Shown here: one piece after another, positions 33,938 through 44,000 of the stretch
Layout: every line of letters starts with the position of its first letter
How positions within the stretch are numbered: the first letter of the stretch is position 1
Assembly (NCBI GenBank): GCA_951828585.1
Contig: OX639991.1
Coordinates: 1,148,576-1,212,575 of the forward strand
Reading direction: 5' to 3'
From: Longimicrobiales bacterium
GTDB lineage: Bacteria > Gemmatimonadota > Gemmatimonadetes > Longimicrobiales > Gaopeijiaceae
DNA: 64,000 bases
Translations under genes and position numbers: made by a program
Notes under the pieces: generated by a model
What the model was told of the DNA's origin: nothing
Database searches by the model: none
Seen by the model: the letters and a program-made list of their open reading frames with translations, nothing else

Positions 33938-35002
33938 ATGGGCGGCCTGCACGAGCTTCTCCAGGCGAGGGGCGCAATCTTCGCGGGACAGGGGGACGGG
34001 CGCACGCCGCGCCACTACGGCGACCCCAGGGGCGAGTACCGGGCCGCGACGGAGTCGTGTGGGGTGGTCCATCGTGGGGACCGGCGGCTTCTGCGTGTCC
34101 ACGGGCGCGCGCCGCGGCAGATGTTGCACGGGATTCTGACGAACCGGATTCCGGAGCCGCCGGGCGAGGCGGAGGCGGGCGAGGCCGTCTACGGGACGAT
34201 GCTCACGCCGAAGGGACGCATGGTCACCGACCTGACAACCCTCTGGTTGGGGGCTGGCGAAGGGGAGGGGCTGGGGCTGGATGTCGCCACGAGTGGGCAC
34301 GCGGCCGTGTTGGGGCACTTCACCCGCTTCCTCCCCCCTCGTTTCGCACGAGTCGACGATCTGAGCGACCGAACGGGACTGGTGACGCTGGTGGGAACCG
34401 GGGCGGACGCGGTGGTGCGGGACGCTTTCGGGACGGCTCCGGCGGCGGGTTATGTGCTTGTCGACGGCGGGCCGGCTGACGGCGGAGTGCTGGTGGTTCG
34501 CGGGTTGGAGCAGGTGCCGTCGTGGAACGTGTGGGCTTCGGAGGGCGACATGACCGACGTGTGGGGGCGGCTGGAGACGTGTGGCGCGGCGCCGACCGGG
34601 TGGGCCGTCTGGGAGACGCTCAGGATCGAAGCGGGGCTGCCGGCGTTCGGCGTCGACATGGACGGGACGACGATCCCGGTCGAGGCGGGCCTGGTGGAAC
34701 GGGCCTTCGACCACGACAAGGGCTGCTACACCGGACAGGAGGTGATCGTGAGGATTCGGCACAGGGGGCGCGTCAACTGGCACCTGCGGGCGCTGCGGTT
34801 CGGGGACGCGGCGCCGGCTGCGGGTCGGAAGCTGTTCGAGGAGGGCGGGGCGAGGGTCAGGGGACGGGTGACTTCGGTGGCGCAGTCGCCTCGGTTCGGG
34901 CAGGCGATCGGGCTGGGGTATGTGCGGCGGGAGATTGAGGTGCCAGGGGTGTTGCGGCTGGGGGACGGCTCGGGACCCGAAGTGGGGGTCGAACAGTGCT
35001 GA
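33938..35002 (+). CDS. ygfZ: YgfZ/GcvT-like folate-binding iron-sulfur repair protein
   Basis: 354-residue member of the YgfZ (IbaG-independent, GcvT-fold) family that supports iron-sulfur enzymes and tRNA thiomodification, using folate. The signature is KGCYTGQEVIVRIRHRG near residue 261, with the conserved cysteine. The N-terminal part shows HRGDRRLLRVHGRAPRQML and YGTMLTPKGRMVTDL. It starts 13 bases after the SirB1-like gene and its stop overlaps the next gene (GTGCTGA), so it is co-translated. An aminomethyltransferase (gcvT) reading is less likely: no gcv genes are near and the YgfZ signature is complete. Confidence 0.88.
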   Translation: MGGLHELLQARGAIFAGQGDGRTPRHYGDPRGEYRAATESCGVVHRGDRRLLRVHGRAPRQMLHGILTNRIPEPPGEAEAGEAVYGTMLTPKGRMVTDLTTLWLGAGEGEGLGLDVATSGHAAVLGHFTRFLPPRFARVDDLSDRTGLVTLVGTGADAVVRDAFGTAPAAGYVLVDGGPADGGVLVVRGLEQVPSWNVWASEGDMTDVWGRLETCGAAPTGWAVWETLRIEAGLPAFGVDMDGTTIPVEAGLVERAFDHDKGCYTGQEVIVRIRHRGRVNWHLRALRFGDAAPAAGRKLFEEGGARVRGRVTSVAQSPRFGQAIGLGYVRREIEVPGVLRLGDGSGPEVGVEQC

Positions 35003-36177
35003 GTACGTTCTATCCTCTGCTGGCGCACACCTGGGGTGGGGTGATCATCGCGGCGGCCGTGGGGGCGATTGGGTGGGCGCTGCTGGTCTGGGGACGGCGG
35101 TCGGCCTCGCCGCACCGGGGTCTTGTGAAGCTGTTCGGTTGGGTGGTTTGCGCGGGGTCGGCGCTGCTGTTGGTCGGTGCGGTGGTTTCGGTGGTGACGC
35201 TCATGCGCCTGGGTGGTCAGCATCCGGCTCCGGGTGAGCTGGTCGACGTGGGCGGCTACCGGATGCACATTTTGGCCGAGGGGGAGCGTCGGGGCGGGGT
35301 GACGGTGGTCTGGATTTCGGGCGCGCACGCTCAGGGGCTGGCGCTGCACCATCTGCATGTGGCGATTCGCAACGAGGCCCGGTCCGTTCTCTTCGACCGT
35401 CCGGGGACGGGGTGGAGCGATCCAGGGCCGTTTCCGCGCCGCACCGCCACGGAGGCGGACGAGCTCGCGAAGCTGCTGGAGCGGGCGGGCGAGCGCGGCC
35501 CGTTCGTGCTGGCGGGCCATTCGTACGGGGGACTGTTGGCGGCCAACTTCGCGCGGCGCTATCCGGATCGCACGGCGGCGGTCGTGCTGCTGGACGCGTC
35601 GCCGCCCGATGCGTTCATCTACGCGCCGGTGTACGGGGCGGGTGCGCTGGAGCAGCTGGTGGGGGATGGAGAGCGTGAGGGGCTCGCCAAGCTGTTCGCG
35701 CGCTGGACCGACCCCGAGCCGGCGCTGGCGGAATCGGAGGGCGAGATCGGCCGCATCCTGCGCCTGCAGAACGAGTTGCTCGCCGACGTGAAGCCCGCGA
35801 TGGACGCGAACCGGCGCCGTCCCGCCACCTCCTTCGCCCAGGCGTCGATCTTTCGCGAGTTCAGGGCGGGGACCGTCACGGCCGAAGTCCCCGACATCGT
35901 GGTCTACGACGGCGAGCTTGGCGACCTGCCCGTCCTGGTCGTCATCCCCGACGAGGACCCGGCCGGGATTATCGACCCGCTGGGGCTGGACGAGGGGGTG
36001 GCGGAGCGCGCGAAGAACTTTTTCAGGCGCGCGCGGGTGCGGTATCTCGAAGTCTCGACCGACACGCGGCTCATCCACGCACCGCCCGGGACGGGGCACA
36101 ACTACCCGTACGAGACGCCGGGGTTCGTGGTGGAGGTGGTGCGGGGGGTGCTTGCGGAGCTGCGGGCGGGCAGATAA
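34996..36177 (+). CDS. Membrane-anchored alpha/beta hydrolase
   Basis: 393-residue protein with two N-terminal membrane helices (VIIAAAVGAIGWALLVWG and WVVCAGSALLLVGAVVSVV), followed by an alpha/beta-hydrolase domain. The nucleophile S176 is in GHSYGGLLAANFARR, and the catalytic H368 is in GTGHNYPYE. LFDRPGTGWSDPGP is the usual oxyanion-side loop. The domain is probably on the periplasmic face. GTG 34996 overlaps the ygfZ stop by seven bases. Substrate unknown; epoxide, ester or lactone hydrolysis are all possible. The stop codon lies within an inverted repeat. Confidence 0.88.
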   Translation: MLSTFYPLLAHTWGGVIIAAAVGAIGWALLVWGRRSASPHRGLVKLFGWVVCAGSALLLVGAVVSVVTLMRLGGQHPAPGELVDVGGYRMHILAEGERRGGVTVVWISGAHAQGLALHHLHVAIRNEARSVLFDRPGTGWSDPGPFPRRTATEADELAKLLERAGERGPFVLAGHSYGGLLAANFARRYPDRTAAVVLLDASPPDAFIYAPVYGAGALEQLVGDGEREGLAKLFARWTDPEPALAESEGEIGRILRLQNELLADVKPAMDANRRRPATSFAQASIFREFRAGTVTAEVPDIVVYDGELGDLPVLVVIPDEDPAGIIDPLGLDEGVAERAKNFFRRARVRYLEVSTDTRLIHAPPGTGHNYPYETPGFVVEVVRGVLAELRAGR

Positions 36178-36217
36178 TGTAATCTCTACATTACTTTATG
36201 TCATGTAAAGTGTACAT
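36175..36217. promoter_or_regulatory. Two AT-rich dyads of the form TGTA-N5-TACA
   Basis: TAATGTA-atctc-TACATTA (36175-36193) and ATGTA-aagtg-TACAT (36203-36217) share arm sequence and spacer length, with centres 26 bases apart. They look like a double operator for a dimeric repressor. No gene starts within a kilobase downstream on the plus strand, and the minus-strand gene ends here, so the target is unclear. Confidence 0.5.
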
Positions 36218-36249
36218 TGGGATGAGCCGACCGCGCTTCAGCACGGGCG

Positions 36250-36819
36250 CTACCTCGCTCGGTCGCCGAGAACCGACAGAACGGCCGTCGCTCCAGCGTG
36301 CAGTGCCGGTGCGACAAAAACCCCGAACTTGTCGAACGCCTTGGCGAACAACGCTCCACTTCCGAACCCCAGGGCCGATCCCGCCAGGGCGAACCCGGTC
36401 CTCGCCCCCGTCACTCTGGCCATGAGCGTCGGCGCCGCGATCGCGCCCAGCGCAATCAGGGGGTTGATGCTGAATCCGTCGTCATCGACCTCGGCCAGGA
36501 CAAGCAAATCGAGCACCGCGGCGACGGGCAGGCTGAAGAAGAAGATGTTGCCGCCCGACACGGCGCGTTCGCGGAAGTCGGTGGTTTGGGACGGCAGGTG
36601 GGACAACGGTTGGGGGAGCTCGTCGGGGGCAAGTGTCGGCAGCCCGGGGCCCTGCGAAGCGTGGAACGGACTGCGCCGCACCTCGTCGATCGCTGCGCTG
36701 ACCGAGAAGAGCTGTTGCCCGGCCCGGTCCTGGGCAGTGGCGGCGTCGGCGCGGACGAGGCAAGCGCCCGCAAGCACGCATGTCAGCGGCCACATGCCCA
36801 AGCGTCGAGTTTTGGTCAT
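36250..36819 (-). CDS. Hypothetical exported/membrane protein
   Basis: 189-residue protein with a good GGGAGGA ribosome site before ATG 36819 and a signal peptide (MWPLTCVLAGACLVRADAA; the Cys could be a lipobox). Two or three hydrophobic segments follow around residues 95-110, 120-135 and 145-175 (NIFFFSLPVAAVLDLLVLAE, GFALAGSALGFGSGALFA). No family is recognised. It is probably a small inner- or outer-membrane protein. It converges on the alpha/beta hydrolase gene, with the paired dyads lying between the two stop codons. Confidence 0.65.
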   Translation of the reverse strand: MTKTRRLGMWPLTCVLAGACLVRADAATAQDRAGQQLFSVSAAIDEVRRSPFHASQGPGLPTLAPDELPQPLSHLPSQTTDFRERAVSGGNIFFFSLPVAAVLDLLVLAEVDDDGFSINPLIALGAIAAPTLMARVTGARTGFALAGSALGFGSGALFAKAFDKFGVFVAPALHAGATAVLSVLGDRAR

Positions 36820-36886
36820 TGACAGTCCTCCCGTTGGGAAGGGTACACGCCGCGACCGGTTTTCGGTTTACAGGTCGCGGCCCTGC

Positions 36887-37249
36887 TCACCCGCCGCCGG
36901 ACAGCCGCCGGTAGTGCAGCATCCGCGCAGCGTGGCCGAAGCCGAAGAAGTACCGACGCAGTCCCTCCGCCGAGCCGCTCGGCACGTCGGGGTCGAAGAA
37001 CAGGCGGCAGAACTCTTCGCGCGCCCGCAGGATCTCCTGACAACGGTGGCCGTGCCAGCGGGGGTCCGCGGCGGTCAGGTCGAAGAGCTCCAGGGCCCGC
37101 TCGAGAGCGCTTTCGAAACGGCTCGTTCGGCCTGCCTTGTGGGCTCTGATCGTGCGATCCACTTCGCTGCCCACGTTTCCCAGCTGCTCGACGAGTTCCA
37201 GGCGGGCCCAGGCGCCCGCGGCGGCGCGCTTGTGGAGAGTGCGGGTCAT
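36887..37249 (-). CDS. Hypothetical helical protein
   Basis: About 120 residues, rich in Arg, Ala and Leu, predicted largely helical (TRTLHKRAAAGAWARLELVE, RFESALERALELFDLTAADP, GLRRYFFGFGHAARMLHYRR). The start is uncertain: ATG 37249 has no clear ribosome site, and the frame is open to 37381. No domain recognised. The even residue composition and absence of low complexity favour a real gene. It lies upstream of the exported protein gene on the same strand. Confidence 0.5.
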   Translation of the reverse strand: MTRTLHKRAAAGAWARLELVEQLGNVGSEVDRTIRAHKAGRTSRFESALERALELFDLTAADPRWHGHRCQEILRAREEFCRLFFDPDVPSGSAEGLRRYFFGFGHAARMLHYRRLSGGG

Positions 37250-37394
37250 GTCGGCGCGAGCTGCGAACGTGGGATCGGTGATGAAATCGTCCGTCCGGTC
37301 GTCACAGCAGCGTCTCCTGGCAAAGAGTCGATTGTCGGGAGGCCGGAAGGTAACTTCGGGTGAAACGGCAAACCAACCCACGGAGGGTCACATC

Positions 37395-37604
37395 ATGGCC
37401 GAGGACCTGGCAGGAGTCCCCAAAGCGCTCATCGAGGCGGTGGAGGAGGCGGCGTCTCAACTGGAGCCGAGTGATGCCCGGATCTTGCGCACGGCGCTGG
37501 AGGACTACCTGGAGGAGTGCGAGGTCCGGGAGCGGCTTCGCGATTCAAGCGATCCGATCCTCGACTGGGACGAAGTCAGACCTGAGCTGCTCGATTCAGA
37601 CTAG
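37395..37604 (+). CDS. Small acidic antitoxin-like protein
   Basis: 69-residue acidic protein with a strong GGAGGG site eight bases before ATG 37395. The sequence is two helices (VPKALIEAVEEAASQLEPSD, ILRTALEDYLEECEVRERL) and an acidic tail (DPILDWDEVRPELLDSD) like that of RelB/ParD-type antitoxins. No toxin gene follows: the next 140 bases are non-coding before the S9 peptidase. It could be an orphan antitoxin or an unrelated small protein. Confidence 0.6.
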   Translation: MAEDLAGVPKALIEAVEEAASQLEPSDARILRTALEDYLEECEVRERLRDSSDPILDWDEVRPELLDSD

Positions 37605-37744
37605 GCGGAACGCCGCTGGGCAGGTTGTTCGGAACCGCCGCGGCGCATCCACAGGTTGCCCTTGACGCCCACCGTGGGGAAGTTGGAGCATCCCGTCCAC
37701 CCTGTCTCCATCCCATTCGAGCCCCGTGACTCCCGAGCCCAAAA

Positions 37745-39832
37745 ATGTTCCAGCAAAACCGATCCTGCCCGCGAATCCCGTGCGCCCAGCCGGTACGATC
37801 CACCGCCAGCCTCGTCCTCCCCCTTGCTGTCACCCTCATCCTCCTCAGCTTCGCCACCCCCACCCCCGCCCATCCCCAGTCCCGCTTCGAGCCCATGGAC
37901 GTCTTCCAGCTCGAGTACGCCGCCGACCCGCAGATCTCGCCCGACGGCGCCCAGGTCGTCTACGTGCGGACCTCGATGGACATCATGAAGGACAGGAAGC
38001 GCGGCGAAATGTGGATCGTCAACTCGGACGGCTCCGACCACCGGCGACTGGCCGCCGGGAGCTCCCCCCGCTGGTCCCCGGACGGCACCCGGCTCGCGTA
38101 CACCGCCGACGGCCAGATCCACCTGCGCTGGATGGACACCGGCGAGACCGCGACGCTGACCCAGCTCCTCAAATCCCCCCGCAACCTCCGCTGGTCCCCC
38201 GACGGCGCGCGCATCGCCTTCAACATGCTGGTGCCGTCGCCGCCGCCGAGCCTGGCCGCGCCACCGAAGCCCCCCGCGGGCGCCGAGTGGGCGGCCCCTC
38301 CCATCATGGAGGACCGCTTCAAGAGCCGGCAGGACGGCGTCGGGTACCTGGACTTCGGCTTCAACCACATCTTTGTGGTCTCGGTGGATGGCGGGACGCC
38401 GGTGCAGGTGACTTCGGGTGACTTCCAGCACTCGAGCGCGGCCGCGTGGACGCCGGACGGCAATCACCTGGTCTTCTCGTCGAACCGCAGCGAGGGCTGG
38501 GAACACGACTATCGCAACTCGGAACTGTACATCGCGTCCATCCTGACCGGCGAGATCGGCGCCCTCACCGACCGCCCCGGCCCCGACCACAGCCCCGCCG
38601 TGTCACCCGACGGCCGCCGCATCGCCTTCGTCGGCTACGAGGATCGCACCCGCACCTACCAGGTCAGCCGCCTGCAGGTCATGAACATCGACGGAACCGG
38701 CGCGCGCGTCGTCACCGGCGGCCTCGACCGCAGCGTCTCCAACCCCGTCTGGGCCGCGGACGGCAGCGGCATCCATTTCCAGTACGACGACGAAGGCAAC
38801 TCGAAGATCGCCTTCACCACCCTGAACGGCGACGTCACGGTCCTCGCCGGCGACCTCGGCGGCACCTCCTACGGTCGCCCCTACGGCGGCGGCTCCTTCT
38901 CCGTCGCCAACGACGGCACCCTCGCCCTCAACCAGACCCGCCCCGACATGCCGGGCGAGGTCGCGGTGGGCCGGCGCGGTGGCACGGGCGCACGCACCAT
39001 CACCGCCCTCAACGACGACCTCCTCTCCGGCAGGACCCTGGGCGCGGTCGAGGAGATCTGGTGGGAGTCGTCCTTCGACGGCCGCCCCATCCACGGCTGG
39101 ATCGTCAAGCCGCCGGACTTCGACCCGAACCGCCGCTACCCCTTCATCCTCGAAATCCACGGCGGCCCGATCTCCAACTACGGCGACCGCTTCTCCGCCG
39201 AGATCCAGCTGATGGCCGCCGCCGGCTACGTCGTCCTCTACGCCAACCCGCGCGGCAGCACCAGCTACGGCGAGGAGTTCGGCGACCTGCTCTACCGCAA
39301 CTATCCCGGCGAGGACTACGACGACCTCATTTCAGGCGTGGACGCGGTGATCGAGCTCGGCTACGTCGACGAGAACAACCTCTTCGTGACCGGCGGCAGC
39401 GCGGGCGGGATCATGACCGCGTGGATCGTCGGCAAGACGGACCGCTTCCGCGCCGCGGTGTCGCAGAAGCCCGTCGTCAACTGGATCAGCAAGACGCTGA
39501 CCGCGGACAACTGGTACGGATACTACTTCAGCCGCTACGAGGGGCTGCCGTGGGAGAACCCGGAGCCGTACTGGCGGTTCTCGCCGATCTCGCTGGCCGG
39601 GAACGTGACCACGCCCACCCTGTTCATCACCGGCGAGGAGGACCTGCGGACGCCGCTTTCGGAGTCGTACCAGATGTACCACGCCCTCAAGATGCGCGGG
39701 ATCGACACGGCGGTGATCCGGCTGCCGGGGGCGTCGCATGACATGAGCCGGCGGCCGAGCCAACTGATGGCGAAGGTGGCGAACGTTGTGGCGTGGTTCG
39801 AGAAGTATCGGGTGAGGCCGGCGGCGAGCTGA
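37745..39832 (+). CDS. S9 family prolyl-oligopeptidase-type serine peptidase
   Basis: 695-residue exported peptidase. It has a signal segment (VLPLAVTLILLSFATPTPAH), a WD40-like/TolB beta-propeller (about residues 50-400; repeated SPDG motifs) and a C-terminal alpha/beta-hydrolase domain. Catalytic residues: S552 in GGSAGGIMTAW, D633 in GEEDLRTPL and H665 in GASHDMSRR. The enzyme should cleave oligopeptides in the periplasm or outside the cell; the propeller gates access by size. GC3 is very high, as in the neighbours. The ATG at 37745 has no strong ribosome site, but an earlier start is not available without losing the signal. Confidence 0.95.
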   Translation: MFQQNRSCPRIPCAQPVRSTASLVLPLAVTLILLSFATPTPAHPQSRFEPMDVFQLEYAADPQISPDGAQVVYVRTSMDIMKDRKRGEMWIVNSDGSDHRRLAAGSSPRWSPDGTRLAYTADGQIHLRWMDTGETATLTQLLKSPRNLRWSPDGARIAFNMLVPSPPPSLAAPPKPPAGAEWAAPPIMEDRFKSRQDGVGYLDFGFNHIFVVSVDGGTPVQVTSGDFQHSSAAAWTPDGNHLVFSSNRSEGWEHDYRNSELYIASILTGEIGALTDRPGPDHSPAVSPDGRRIAFVGYEDRTRTYQVSRLQVMNIDGTGARVVTGGLDRSVSNPVWAADGSGIHFQYDDEGNSKIAFTTLNGDVTVLAGDLGGTSYGRPYGGGSFSVANDGTLALNQTRPDMPGEVAVGRRGGTGARTITALNDDLLSGRTLGAVEEIWWESSFDGRPIHGWIVKPPDFDPNRRYPFILEIHGGPISNYGDRFSAEIQLMAAAGYVVLYANPRGSTSYGEEFGDLLYRNYPGEDYDDLISGVDAVIELGYVDENNLFVTGGSAGGIMTAWIVGKTDRFRAAVSQKPVVNWISKTLTADNWYGYYFSRYEGLPWENPEPYWRFSPISLAGNVTTPTLFITGEEDLRTPLSESYQMYHALKMRGIDTAVIRLPGASHDMSRRPSQLMAKVANVVAWFEKYRVRPAAS

Positions 39833-39838
39833 GTTCGG

Positions 39839-40288
39839 GTGGCGAAGGGTGCTGCTGGGGGTGCCGCCGGGGGCGGGGGGGCGAAGCCGAGGCTGCTTTC
39901 GGGCGGAAATCCGCAGATTCCGAAGGGTGATGGGGACGGGCCGGTGCACGCGTATATCGCGGCCATGCCGGGGTGGAAGCGGGGGGTGGGGCACTCGCTC
40001 GACGCGCTTGTGGAGCGGTGTGTGCCCGGGGTGCGAAAGGCGGTGAGGTGGAACTCGCCGTTCTATGGGGTCGAGGGGCGGGGGTGGTTCCTGTCGTTTC
40101 ACTGTTTCACGAAGTATGTGAAGGTGACGTTCCTGAACGGGGCGTCGCTGCGGCCGGTGCCGCCGGTGGCGTCGAAGCATGAGGTGGTTCGGTATTTCCA
40201 TATTTGTGAGGGGGAAGAGGTCGACGAGGAGCTCTGGGGGAGGTGGCTTGAGCAGGCGTCGGGGTTGCCGGGGGATGAGTTGTTCTGA
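39839..40288 (+). CDS. DUF1801 family protein
   Basis: 149-residue cytoplasmic protein with the DUF1801 (YdhG-like) fold: VERCVPGVRKAVRWNSPFYG, GWFLSFHCFTKYVKVTFLNG, VVRYFHICEGEEVDEEL. Related proteins have been proposed as iron chaperones, but function is not settled. The N-terminal 25 residues are low-complexity Ala/Gly. The GTG start at 39839 lies six bases after the peptidase stop; no independent promoter is visible. Confidence 0.85.
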   Translation: MAKGAAGGAAGGGGAKPRLLSGGNPQIPKGDGDGPVHAYIAAMPGWKRGVGHSLDALVERCVPGVRKAVRWNSPFYGVEGRGWFLSFHCFTKYVKVTFLNGASLRPVPPVASKHEVVRYFHICEGEEVDEELWGRWLEQASGLPGDELF

Positions 40289-40290
40289 AG

Positions 40291-40311
40291 GTTTATCTTA
40301 AGTTTATCTTC
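40291..40311 (+). promoter_or_regulatory. Direct repeat GTTTATCTT upstream of antitoxin
   Basis: GTTTATCTTA (40291-40300) and GTTTATCTTC (40302-40311) are spaced 11 bases, about one helical turn, and stand out as AT-rich. They lie 30-50 bases before the antitoxin start and are likely operator half-sites for its autoregulation. Confidence 0.45.
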
Positions 40312-40341
40312 CCGCGTGCTTCGGGAATCAAGGAGTCGCCG

Positions 40342-40596
40342 ATGTCCACCACAATCAACGTCAAGACGCTCCGCTACGAGATGCGGCGGATCATCGAGCG
40401 GGTGAAGCGGGGCGAGGACTTCACGGTTCTCTACCGCAGCCGTCCCGCCTTCCGGATCGTTCCGCTGCACGGAGGGGTCGCCGTCGGCAGACCCGAAGAC
40501 GACGCGCTGTTCGGAGCCGGGGCGCTGGGCGCGTCGGGGGACGGACTGGCCTCCGCGGACCATGACCGCGTCCTCTATGGCAAATCCGGCGAGTAG
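40342..40596 (+). CDS. Phd/YefM-like antitoxin
   Basis: 84-residue antitoxin. The N-terminus (INVKTLRYEMRRIIERVKRG then EDFTVLYRSRPAFRIVPLHG) matches the Phd/YefM DNA-binding domain. The C-terminal GAGALGASGDGLASADHDRV would contact the toxin. AAGGAG lies seven bases before the ATG. It overlaps the downstream PIN gene by about 35 bases, so the pair is co-translated. Confidence 0.85.
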   Translation: MSTTINVKTLRYEMRRIIERVKRGEDFTVLYRSRPAFRIVPLHGGVAVGRPEDDALFGAGALGASGDGLASADHDRVLYGKSGE

Positions 40597-41050
40597 CCCG
40601 GGTCTCTTCGTCGACACGGCGGGCTGGATGGCCATGGCCGACGCCTCCGATCCCGCGCACGAAGCCAGCCGCCGCGCTCGCGACTCACACCTGCGCGACG
40701 GCGGGCACCTGGTCTCCACCGACTACGTGATCGACGAAACGCTGACGCTCATTCGGATCCGCCTGGGGCTGCGGGCGGCCGAGCAGTGGTGGGCGCAGGT
40801 CGACGCGAGCTCGCGCGTTCGGTGGGAACGGATCGGCGCGCCCCGCGCCCGGAAGGCACGCGAGTGGTTCTTCGAGTGGCGCGACAAGGGCTTCTCCTTT
40901 ACCGATTGCACCAGCTTCGTCGTGATGAAGGAACTCGGCCTCACGGGAGCGCTGACGACCGATCGCTACTTTTCCCAGGCCGGTTTCGAGACGGTGCCGC
41001 GCGATTCGAAGGGATCTCGCCGCCGCCGATTCCAGAAGGATGCAGAATGA
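40562..41050 (+). CDS. PIN-domain RNase toxin, VapC type
   Basis: 162-residue PIN-domain protein. Conserved acids: D in GLFVDTAGWMAMADASDP, E in STDYVIDETLTLIRIRLGL, and D in KGFSFTDCTSFVVMKEL and GALTTDRYF. It overlaps the upstream antitoxin gene. The start at 40562 or at ATG 40577 cannot be decided from ribosome sites. Unusually, its stop overlaps by ATGA the ATG of a large secreted amidohydrolase, linking toxin translation to that gene. Confidence 0.9.
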   Translation: MTASSMANPASSPGLFVDTAGWMAMADASDPAHEASRRARDSHLRDGGHLVSTDYVIDETLTLIRIRLGLRAAEQWWAQVDASSRVRWERIGAPRARKAREWFFEWRDKGFSFTDCTSFVVMKELGLTGALTTDRYFSQAGFETVPRDSKGSRRRRFQKDAE

Positions 41051-44000
41051 AGATTCGTCGACAAGGGACTGCGGGATTCACGGCCACCGCCGTCTTCGCC
41101 CTCGCCGCCTCCGCCCTCTTCGCTCCCACCACCGCCTCTCCCCAGGATCCACCCGACTCCCTCGCCACCGAGTCCCTCCCCCTCGAGCCCACCCGCCAGA
41201 TCCGCTTCACCACGAACGAGGGCTCGTGGATCTCCGTCGACATCAGCCCGGACGGCGCCACCCTCGTCTTCGACCTCCTCGGCGACCTCTACACCCTCCC
41301 CGTCGAGGGCGGCACCGCCACCCCCCTCATGACCGGCCCCGCCTTCGAGAGCCAGCCGCGCTACAGCCCGGACGGCTCGGAGATCGTTTTCGTCTCGGAT
41401 CGTAGCGGGGGGCAGAACCTGTGGGTGCTGGCCGCCGACGGATCCGACACGACGCAGATCACGCGCGGCAACGGCAACCTCTACACTTCCCCCGAGTGGG
41501 CGCCCGACGGCGAGTACCTGGTCGCTTCGCGGACCTTCAGCCCGCTGGGCGGGGCGGCCAAGCCGAGGCTCTACCACCGCCGGGGTGGGAGCGGGGTCGC
41601 GCTGATCGGGGAACCCGACAACCTCAAGGCCATCGGGGCCGCCTTCGATCCGACGGGGCGGTACATCTACCTGGCGCAGGGGACGGGGGACTGGACCTAC
41701 GACGCCATGTTCCCGAAGTACCAGCTGGTGCGCTATGACCGCGAGACGGGGCGGCGGCCGACGGTGACCGGGCGCTACGGATCGGGATTCCGGCCGGCGG
41801 TGTCGCCGGATGGGGCGACTCTGGTCTACGCCACGCGCCACGAGGATGCCACCGGGCTGCGTGCCCGCGACCTCGCGACCGGCGAGGAACGGTGGCTGGT
41901 CTATCCCATCCAGCGGGACGATATGGAGAGCCGGGCCACGCTGGACCTGCTTCCCGGGTACGCGTTCACGCCGGACGGCGCGGCGCTGGTGATTTCGTAT
42001 GGGGGGCGCTTGTGGCGGCTGCCGCTCGATGGGAGCGACCCGGTCGAGATCCCCTTCGAGGTGGACGTCACGATCCATGCGGGGCCGCGCCTGGATTTCG
42101 ACTACCCGGTCGAGGACTCGCCGACGTTTCGGGTGCGGCAGATTCGCGATGTCGTGCTGTCGCCGGACGGGAGCGAGGTGGCGTTCACGGCGCTGGGGCG
42201 GTTGTACGTCATGGAGGCGGACGGGGGGACGCCGAGGGAAGTTGGTGCGGAGGTGGAGGCCGCGCTCTTCCACCCCGCGTGGTCACCCGATGGGGAGACG
42301 CTGGCGGCGGTGAGCTGGGAGGAGCCGGATGGCGGCCATCTGTACGCGATCCCGGCGGAGGGCGGGCGCGCCCGCCGGGTCTCGGAGATGGCGCGCTACT
42401 TGCAATCGCCCGCGTGGTCGTCGGACGGCGGGCGGATCGTGGTCCTGCAGGCGCCGGTGAGCGGGCGCCTGATGGCCCAGGGCGGGAGCCCCACCAACAT
42501 CGCCTGGTACCCGTCCGGGGGAGGCAGCGCCACGGTGGTCGCCGAGGCGCTGGGCCGCTCGGGGCCGCACTTCCGGGCCGAAGAGCCGGAGCGGATCTAT
42601 CTGCATTCGTTCGGCAGCGGGCTGATCTCGGTCCGCTGGGACGGGACGGACGAGAAGGCGCATCTCCAGGTGACCGGATTCTCGGCAAACCGGGGCGGAC
42701 CGCCGGCGCGTGCGTCGTCGATCCGCATGGCGCCCGTGGGCGACCAGGCGCTGGCCAGGGTGGGCAACGATCTCTACGTGGTGACCGTGCCCCGCGTCGG
42801 AGCGGAGGCTCCCACCGTCTCGGTCCGCAATCTTTCCAGCGCCGCAGTCCCCGTCACCCGCCTTACCGAAATGGGCGGCGAGTTCCCATCCTGGAGCGCC
42901 GATGGCGGCATTGTGGCGTGGGCCCTCGGCAACGCCTACTTCCGCTACGACCTGGACGCCGCGCGCGCCTTCGCGGACAGCGTGGAGGCGGCGGAGGCGA
43001 GCGAGCCGGATGAGGCCGCAGAGGAGGAAGAGACCGAAGAAACCGGCGAGGCGGCGACCCCCGAAGACCAGGAGATGGACGACAAACCCGCCATCTACCG
43101 CCCCTCCGAAGTCCGCGTCACCCTCGACGCCCCCCGCGACCTCCCCGCCGGCCACCTTCTCCTCGCAGGCGCCCGAGTCATCACCATGCGCGGCGACGAG
43201 ATCCTCCCACGGGGCGACATCCTCATCAACGGCAACCGCATCGCCGCCGTAGGCCCGTCCGGCACCCTCACCGTCCCCGACGGCACCGTCACCCGCGACG
43301 TCTCCGGCATGACCATCACACCCGGCTTCGTCGACACCCACGCCCACCTGCGTCCCCCGGCCGGCATCCACACCACGCAACCCTGGGGCTACCTCGCGAA
43401 TCTCGCTTTCGGCGTCACCACCACCCGCGATCCCCAGACCGGCGTGTCGGACGTCCTCACCTACGCCGACCGCGTGCGATCCGGCGACATTCTGGGCCCA
43501 CGCATCTACTCGACCGGCCCCGGCGTCTTCGGCGACTACCAGGCGCTGGAGGGCATCCGCGACCTCGACCACGCCCGCGACATCCTCAGGCGCTACTCCG
43601 ACTACTACGACACCAAGACCTTCAAGATGTACCTCTCCGGCAACCGCCAGCAGCGCCAATGGCTGGTCATGGCGGCGCGCGAGTTGGAACTCATGCCTGC
43701 CACCGAAGCCGGTCTCGACTTCCAGCTCGACCTGTCGCACGCCATGGACGGCTACCCCGCCATCGAGCACAATCTGCCCATCTACCCCCTCTACCGCGAC
43801 GTCGTCCGCCTCTTCTCGGAGACGAAAGTCCTCAACACCCCCACCCTGATCGTCTCCTTCGGCGGCCCGATGGGCGAGATCTACTGGTTCACCCGCGAAG
43901 ATGTCCACGGGAACGAGCGCCTGGCGCGGTTCACCCCCCACGCGACCCTGGACCGGGTGACGCGGCGCCGTGCGGGCGCGGCCGGGGCCGTGGGCTGGGC

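Noticed and set aside
33008-34783. 591-codon minus-strand frame over the SirB1-like and ygfZ genes
   Set aside because: Shadow frame; both plus-strand genes have family signatures and coupled starts.
36198-36425. 75-codon plus-strand frame starting in the dyads
   Set aside because: Opposite the 3' end of the exported protein gene; residues look like a shadow and no domain is seen.
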